From: Leptospirillum ferrooxidans C2-3
GTDB lineage: Bacteria > Nitrospirota > Leptospirillia > Leptospirillales > Leptospirillaceae
Assembly: GCF_000284315.1 (NCBI RefSeq)
Contig: NC_017094.1
Span: 1-64,000 of the forward strand
Direction of reading: 5' to 3'
DNA length: 64,000 nucleotides
This document shows, in pieces, positions 60,808 to 64,000 of this stretch (position 1 is the first letter of the stretch; the number at the start of each line of letters is the position of its first letter). A program made the position numbers and the translations under genes. The notes under the pieces are model-generated. The model searched no databases. It saw nothing but the letters and a program-made list of their open reading frames with translations, and was not told the DNA's origin.

Positions 60808-61146
60808 ATGAGCGTGACAATCTTCATAACATTTATTCATGTTGTAACTTGCATCCTGATTATTGCAGCGGTTCTTCTCCAGTCCGGAAAAGGAGCGGAA
60901 ACCGGAGTAATGATCGGTGGTTCGAGCCAGACTCTTTTTGGTGCCAGGGGCGCCTCTTCATTTTTGGCTAAAATGACTGTGGTTCTGGCAACTTTGTTTA
61001 TGGTGACTTCATTGACACTCTCGCTGATTCATCAAAGCCCTGTGGGGTCTTCGATCATGCTCGACGAACCGATGAAAGCCTTGCCGGCAGCTCCTGTGAC
61101 GCCAAATGCCACTTCAGGCACTGCTCAGGCTCCAGCTAAAAAGTGA
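60808..61146 (+). CDS. secG: Protein-export membrane protein SecG
   Basis: 112 residues. Two membrane helices (about 4-24 and 53-74) flank the conserved VLLQSGKGAETG and GGSSQTLFGARGASSFLAK. The Pro/Ala-rich tail is usual. Accessory part of the SecYEG channel. The ATG follows AAAGGAA. Downstream of pgk, a common gene order. Confidence 0.93.
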   Translation: MSVTIFITFIHVVTCILIIAAVLLQSGKGAETGVMIGGSSQTLFGARGASSFLAKMTVVLATLFMVTSLTLSLIHQSPVGSSIMLDEPMKALPAAPVTPNATSGTAQAPAKK

Positions 61147-62888
61147 TCGTGTTTTGGCCGTCTTCCTTTAAAAGGACGGCTTTTGTCTTCTTGATGGCCA
61201 TACTCCTTGCGGGCTGTTCGCGGGGGGCGGTGGCCTCATTGAAGCTAGCTCCAAGAGATCCTGTGACAGGTGGACATCTTTCGATGGATATCCTGTCGGA
61301 CCCAAAGACATTCAATCCAGCCCTTGCCTCTGAAACTTCAAGCACCCAGATTCTTGGATACCTGTTTCGTGGATTGACTCGTGAATCCCCGGAAGATGGC
61401 TCCATCAAACCTGATCTCGCAACCAGTTGGCAAATCAGCCAAGGAGGAAAAAGGGTCACCTTTTTTCTGGCCAGAAATCTCAAATGGTCAGATGGTGCCC
61501 CTCTTGATGGTCGGGATGTTCTGTTTACCTATCAGGATGTCTACAATAACCCCAAAGTGGCAACACCGATCAGAAGTCTTTTGACGGTCGCAGGAAAGCC
61601 CATTCATGTTTCCCTGAAAGACAACTATACAGTGGTTTTTGAGACTGCAGTTCCTTTTGCTCCACTTCTCGAAGAGCTGGGAGCGGAGATCTTGCCCCGA
61701 CATGTTCTTGCTCCGGCTGTTTCTTCGGGAACCTTTAACGAGTCTTGGTCCATTCGGGAAAACCCCCGGCACATTGTGGGCTCAGGTCCTTTCATGATGA
61801 CCCGTTATGTCCCTGGTCAGATTGTTTCTCTGGAGGTCAATCCGCATTATACTCCCCCTCCCGGGCTTAAGCCTTCTCCAGGTTGCCCTCTTCCGTGTCT
61901 TCGTTCCATTGACTTGCGCATTGTGGGAGATGCAAACAGCCAACTGGTCCGATTTTTGGCAGGAAAAGGAGATCTCTACGGCGTGAGTCCCAGTGAGATG
62001 TCTTTGTTGAAGCCGGCAGCAAAACGGGCAGCTTTTACCCTTTTTACACGGGGACCGGGGCTTTCGGAATCATTTTTGACCTTTAACCAGAATCCAAGAT
62101 CTCCTGTGGCCTCTTACAAGCGGGCTTGGTTCATGTCGAGAAAATTCCGCGAAGCCATTGCCTGGTCCATTGACCGAAAAGCGATGATTTCCATCGTTGA
62201 AAACGGGATGGGTGAGCCCATATATGGACCTGTTTCACCATCTGTCAAAGCGTTTTACCATCAGACATACCCCGTCTACAGACACGATCCGGAAAAAGCC
62301 CGATCTCTTTTGAGGGAAGCTGGCTTCCTGCTAAAAAAGAGGAGGCTTTTTGACTCATCTGGACATGCCGTTGAAATTGTTCTTCTGACGAATGTGGAAA
62401 GTCCGCAGAGAATGTTGATGGCCCAGATTGTGCAATCCAATCTGAGGGAAGTCGGGATCAAGGTCCGGGTTGTTGGCCTACAGTTCAATATGCTGGCGAC
62501 AAATGTAATGACCTCCTTCAACTGGGAGATGCTTCTTTTCGGTCTCACAGGGGTAACCGATCCTCATGGCGATGCCGCGGTATGGAAGTCATCCGGGTTT
62601 CTGCATCTCTGGAATCCCAGGGAAAAAAAGCCACAGGAAGCATGGGAGGCACAGATTGATAGCCTTTTTGAAGAAGGTTCACTCGAGATGGATCCCGAAA
62701 AACGGAAAAAAATCTACGACCAATGGCAGGATATTGCCCATCATGAGCTTCCGATGGTGGACCTTGTGACCCCTGACGGCATTACAGCTGTGAGAAAAAC
62801 ACTTGGAGGGATCAGACCATCCCCCCTGGGAGGAGTTGTTCCGCATATTACACAAGTGTATCAAAAAGCAAGGATTGTCCATTCATGA
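61143..62888 (+). CDS. ABC importer substrate-binding lipoprotein (family 5, peptide/nickel type)
   Basis: 581 residues. Lipobox LLAGC with Cys25. The mature protein follows the DppA/OppA layout: SDPKTFNPALASETSS, LATSWQISQGGKRVTFFLA, NLKWSDGAPLDGRDVLFTYQ, FREAIAWSIDRKAMI. It captures peptides or similar ligands in the periplasm for the coupled permeases. The GTG overlaps the secG stop (GTGA); a second GTG at 61149 is possible. The ligand is unknown. Confidence 0.88.
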   Translation: MIVFWPSSFKRTAFVFLMAILLAGCSRGAVASLKLAPRDPVTGGHLSMDILSDPKTFNPALASETSSTQILGYLFRGLTRESPEDGSIKPDLATSWQISQGGKRVTFFLARNLKWSDGAPLDGRDVLFTYQDVYNNPKVATPIRSLLTVAGKPIHVSLKDNYTVVFETAVPFAPLLEELGAEILPRHVLAPAVSSGTFNESWSIRENPRHIVGSGPFMMTRYVPGQIVSLEVNPHYTPPPGLKPSPGCPLPCLRSIDLRIVGDANSQLVRFLAGKGDLYGVSPSEMSLLKPAAKRAAFTLFTRGPGLSESFLTFNQNPRSPVASYKRAWFMSRKFREAIAWSIDRKAMISIVENGMGEPIYGPVSPSVKAFYHQTYPVYRHDPEKARSLLREAGFLLKKRRLFDSSGHAVEIVLLTNVESPQRMLMAQIVQSNLREVGIKVRVVGLQFNMLATNVMTSFNWEMLLFGLTGVTDPHGDAAVWKSSGFLHLWNPREKKPQEAWEAQIDSLFEEGSLEMDPEKRKKIYDQWQDIAHHELPMVDLVTPDGITAVRKTLGGIRPSPLGGVVPHITQVYQKARIVHS

Positions 62889-63853
62889 TCAGAAATATCC
62901 TGATCCGACTCCTCAATCTGATTCCGGTTTTGGTCGGAATCTCCTTTCTTTCATTTTTATTGATGAGGTTGTCCCCTGGAGACTTTCTGTCCCAAATGTC
63001 CCTGAATCCCCAGGTCTCTCCCGAAATTATCGCCAAGCTTCGCTCCCTGTATGGGCTGGATCAGCCCTTGCCAATCCAATATGTGAAGTGGGTAGAAGCT
63101 CTGGCTCGGGGGGAGTTCGGCTATTCCTTCTCGTATCATGTCAAAGTGAGCGATCTGATCTTATCGAGGGTTCCGAATACACTTCTTCTGGCGATCACTT
63201 CAGTCTTACTCTCCTGGGGGCTTGCGATTCCCCTTGCCATTCGTGGTGCGATGCGTCCGAACGGATTCCTTGACCGGACTCTGACCGGATTTTCCTATCT
63301 GAGCATTGCAATTCCCTCTTTTTTCCTCGCCATTCTTGGTGTTCTTCTGGCTGGTGAGACTGGATGGTTTCCGATCGGAGGGGCTTCCAGTCCTGGTGTC
63401 CTGGGAAGCTCGTCCTGGACGATTTTTGTTGACAGGATTCATCATTTGATCTTGCCTGCATTCACTCTGGCTATTGGATCAATAGGGGTTCTATACCGTT
63501 TGATGAAGTCTTCAGTCATGGAGGTGATGGGGAAGCCATGGATGACCGCTGCCCGGGCCCGAGGTCTTTCTCCAGCATTGCTCCGACGACGTTACCTGTT
63601 CCGAAACGCCATTAACCCCTTGATTACCATCTTTGGATTTGAGCTCGGAGGATTATTGTCCGGTGCAGCCTTTACGGAAATGGTTTATGGCTGGCCGGGA
63701 ATGGGAAGACTGATGCTTCATGCTGTCATGAGTCAGGATCTGTATCTGGTGATGGGTGGGATCATGACCGGTGCAGTGATGTTGCTTGTGGGGAATATGA
63801 TTGCCGACACCTGTCTCTGGTTCCTTGATCCCAGGGTGAGAGAGGAACATTGA
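62885..63853 (+). CDS. ABC importer permease (DppB/OppB type)
   Basis: 322 residues, six membrane helices. Start MIRNILIRLLNLIPVLVGIS and PGDFLSQMSLNPQVSPE are typical of the DppB N-terminus; the ATPase-coupling loop is AARARGLSPALLRRRYLFRN. The ATG overlaps the binding-protein stop (ATGA). Partner of the gene that follows. Confidence 0.93.
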   Translation: MIRNILIRLLNLIPVLVGISFLSFLLMRLSPGDFLSQMSLNPQVSPEIIAKLRSLYGLDQPLPIQYVKWVEALARGEFGYSFSYHVKVSDLILSRVPNTLLLAITSVLLSWGLAIPLAIRGAMRPNGFLDRTLTGFSYLSIAIPSFFLAILGVLLAGETGWFPIGGASSPGVLGSSSWTIFVDRIHHLILPAFTLAIGSIGVLYRLMKSSVMEVMGKPWMTAARARGLSPALLRRRYLFRNAINPLITIFGFELGGLLSGAAFTEMVYGWPGMGRLMLHAVMSQDLYLVMGGIMTGAVMLLVGNMIADTCLWFLDPRVREEH

Positions 63854-64000
63854 TGGGTAGGTTGGGAAGGTTCCTGAATAAAGGGGGGTGGGCAGGAAAG
63901 ATTCTGTTGGGTTTATTTGTTGTATCTCTTTTTGGAGAATTTTTTGTTCCGTATGGGTATAACAATGTTCGCTTCGACTTGTCCTATGCGCCTGCCATTT
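63853..64000 (+). CDS. ABC importer permease (DppC/OppC type), partial
   Basis: Starts at ATG 63853, overlapping the previous stop (TGATG), and runs off the window after 49 codons. The visible part (MGRLGRFLNKGGWAGKILLG, then a membrane helix and FFVPYG) fits the short N-terminus of DppC. Assignment rests mainly on position. Confidence 0.75.
   Translation, partial: MGRLGRFLNKGGWAGKILLGLFVVSLFGEFFVPYGYNNVRFDLSYAPAI

Overview
The window reads as a bacterial chromosome segment that begins at the first base of dnaA. Many genes start with GTG or TTG, and genes are tightly packed with ATGA, TGATG or TTGA start/stop overlaps. The content includes a four-gene 2-oxoacid:ferredoxin oxidoreductase operon, many PAS/GAF/GGDEF signalling proteins and queuosine genes. 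This suggests a Gram-negative, probably autotrophic bacterium of the Nitrospirota, most likely Leptospirillum-like. The assignment is inferred from general family resemblance; no database was searched.

Layout. (1) 1-12054 is a housekeeping plus-strand block: dnaA, dnaN, gyrB, gyrA, a TPR lipoprotein, queE, queC, pepA and smpB. (2) 12162-12525 is the tmRNA gene ssrA, followed by its terminator. (3) 12526-22108 is a decayed genomic island inserted at the 3' end of ssrA. It is flanked by direct repeats: a 16-bp piece of the ssrA 3' end plus 102 bp of downstream sequence (100/102 identical). It carries a SNF2-helicase/DUF3883 gene broken by two frameshifts, a DUF3800 gene, the first ~98 codons of a DUF1156-type DNA methylase cut off by an IS1595-like element, an AT-rich frameshifted DUF6161-like membrane gene, a RelE/ParE toxin-antitoxin pair, and a small gene pair ending in a DUF2283 protein. 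No integrase gene is visible. (4) 22211-24560 is further decay: a DUF481-like outer-membrane protein, an mscL pseudogene and a transposase scrap. (5) 24561-36736 is a signalling cluster with three GGDEF proteins, one EAL-HDOD protein and one chemotaxis receptor.

(6) 36949-47155 holds a secreted protein, queA, a tandem DUF1844 protein, an AsmA-like protein translationally coupled to an NtrY/NtrX two-component pair, a FabH-like synthase, a BamD-like lipoprotein, a siroheme-type dehydrogenase and a small membrane protein. (7) 47364-47447 is tRNA-Leu(GAG). (8) 47560-54565 (minus strand) is a central-carbon cluster: tpiA, a phosphate acyltransferase, then oxidoreductase gamma, alpha and beta subunits and an FAD/NAD(P)H-type electron-transfer subunit. 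(9) 54812-64000 holds pyrE, a 50-residue membrane peptide, a class A penicillin-binding protein, gap-pgk-secG, and the start of a peptide/nickel-type ABC importer running off the window.

Functional links: tpiA, gap and pgk give triose-phosphate/3-phosphoglycerate interconversion on both strands. The oxidoreductase operon could supply pyruvate or 2-oxoglutarate by reductive carboxylation. queE, queC and queA are three dispersed steps of queuosine synthesis. The most interesting region is the ssrA island, which looks like the wreck of a helicase/nuclease/methylase anti-phage system.
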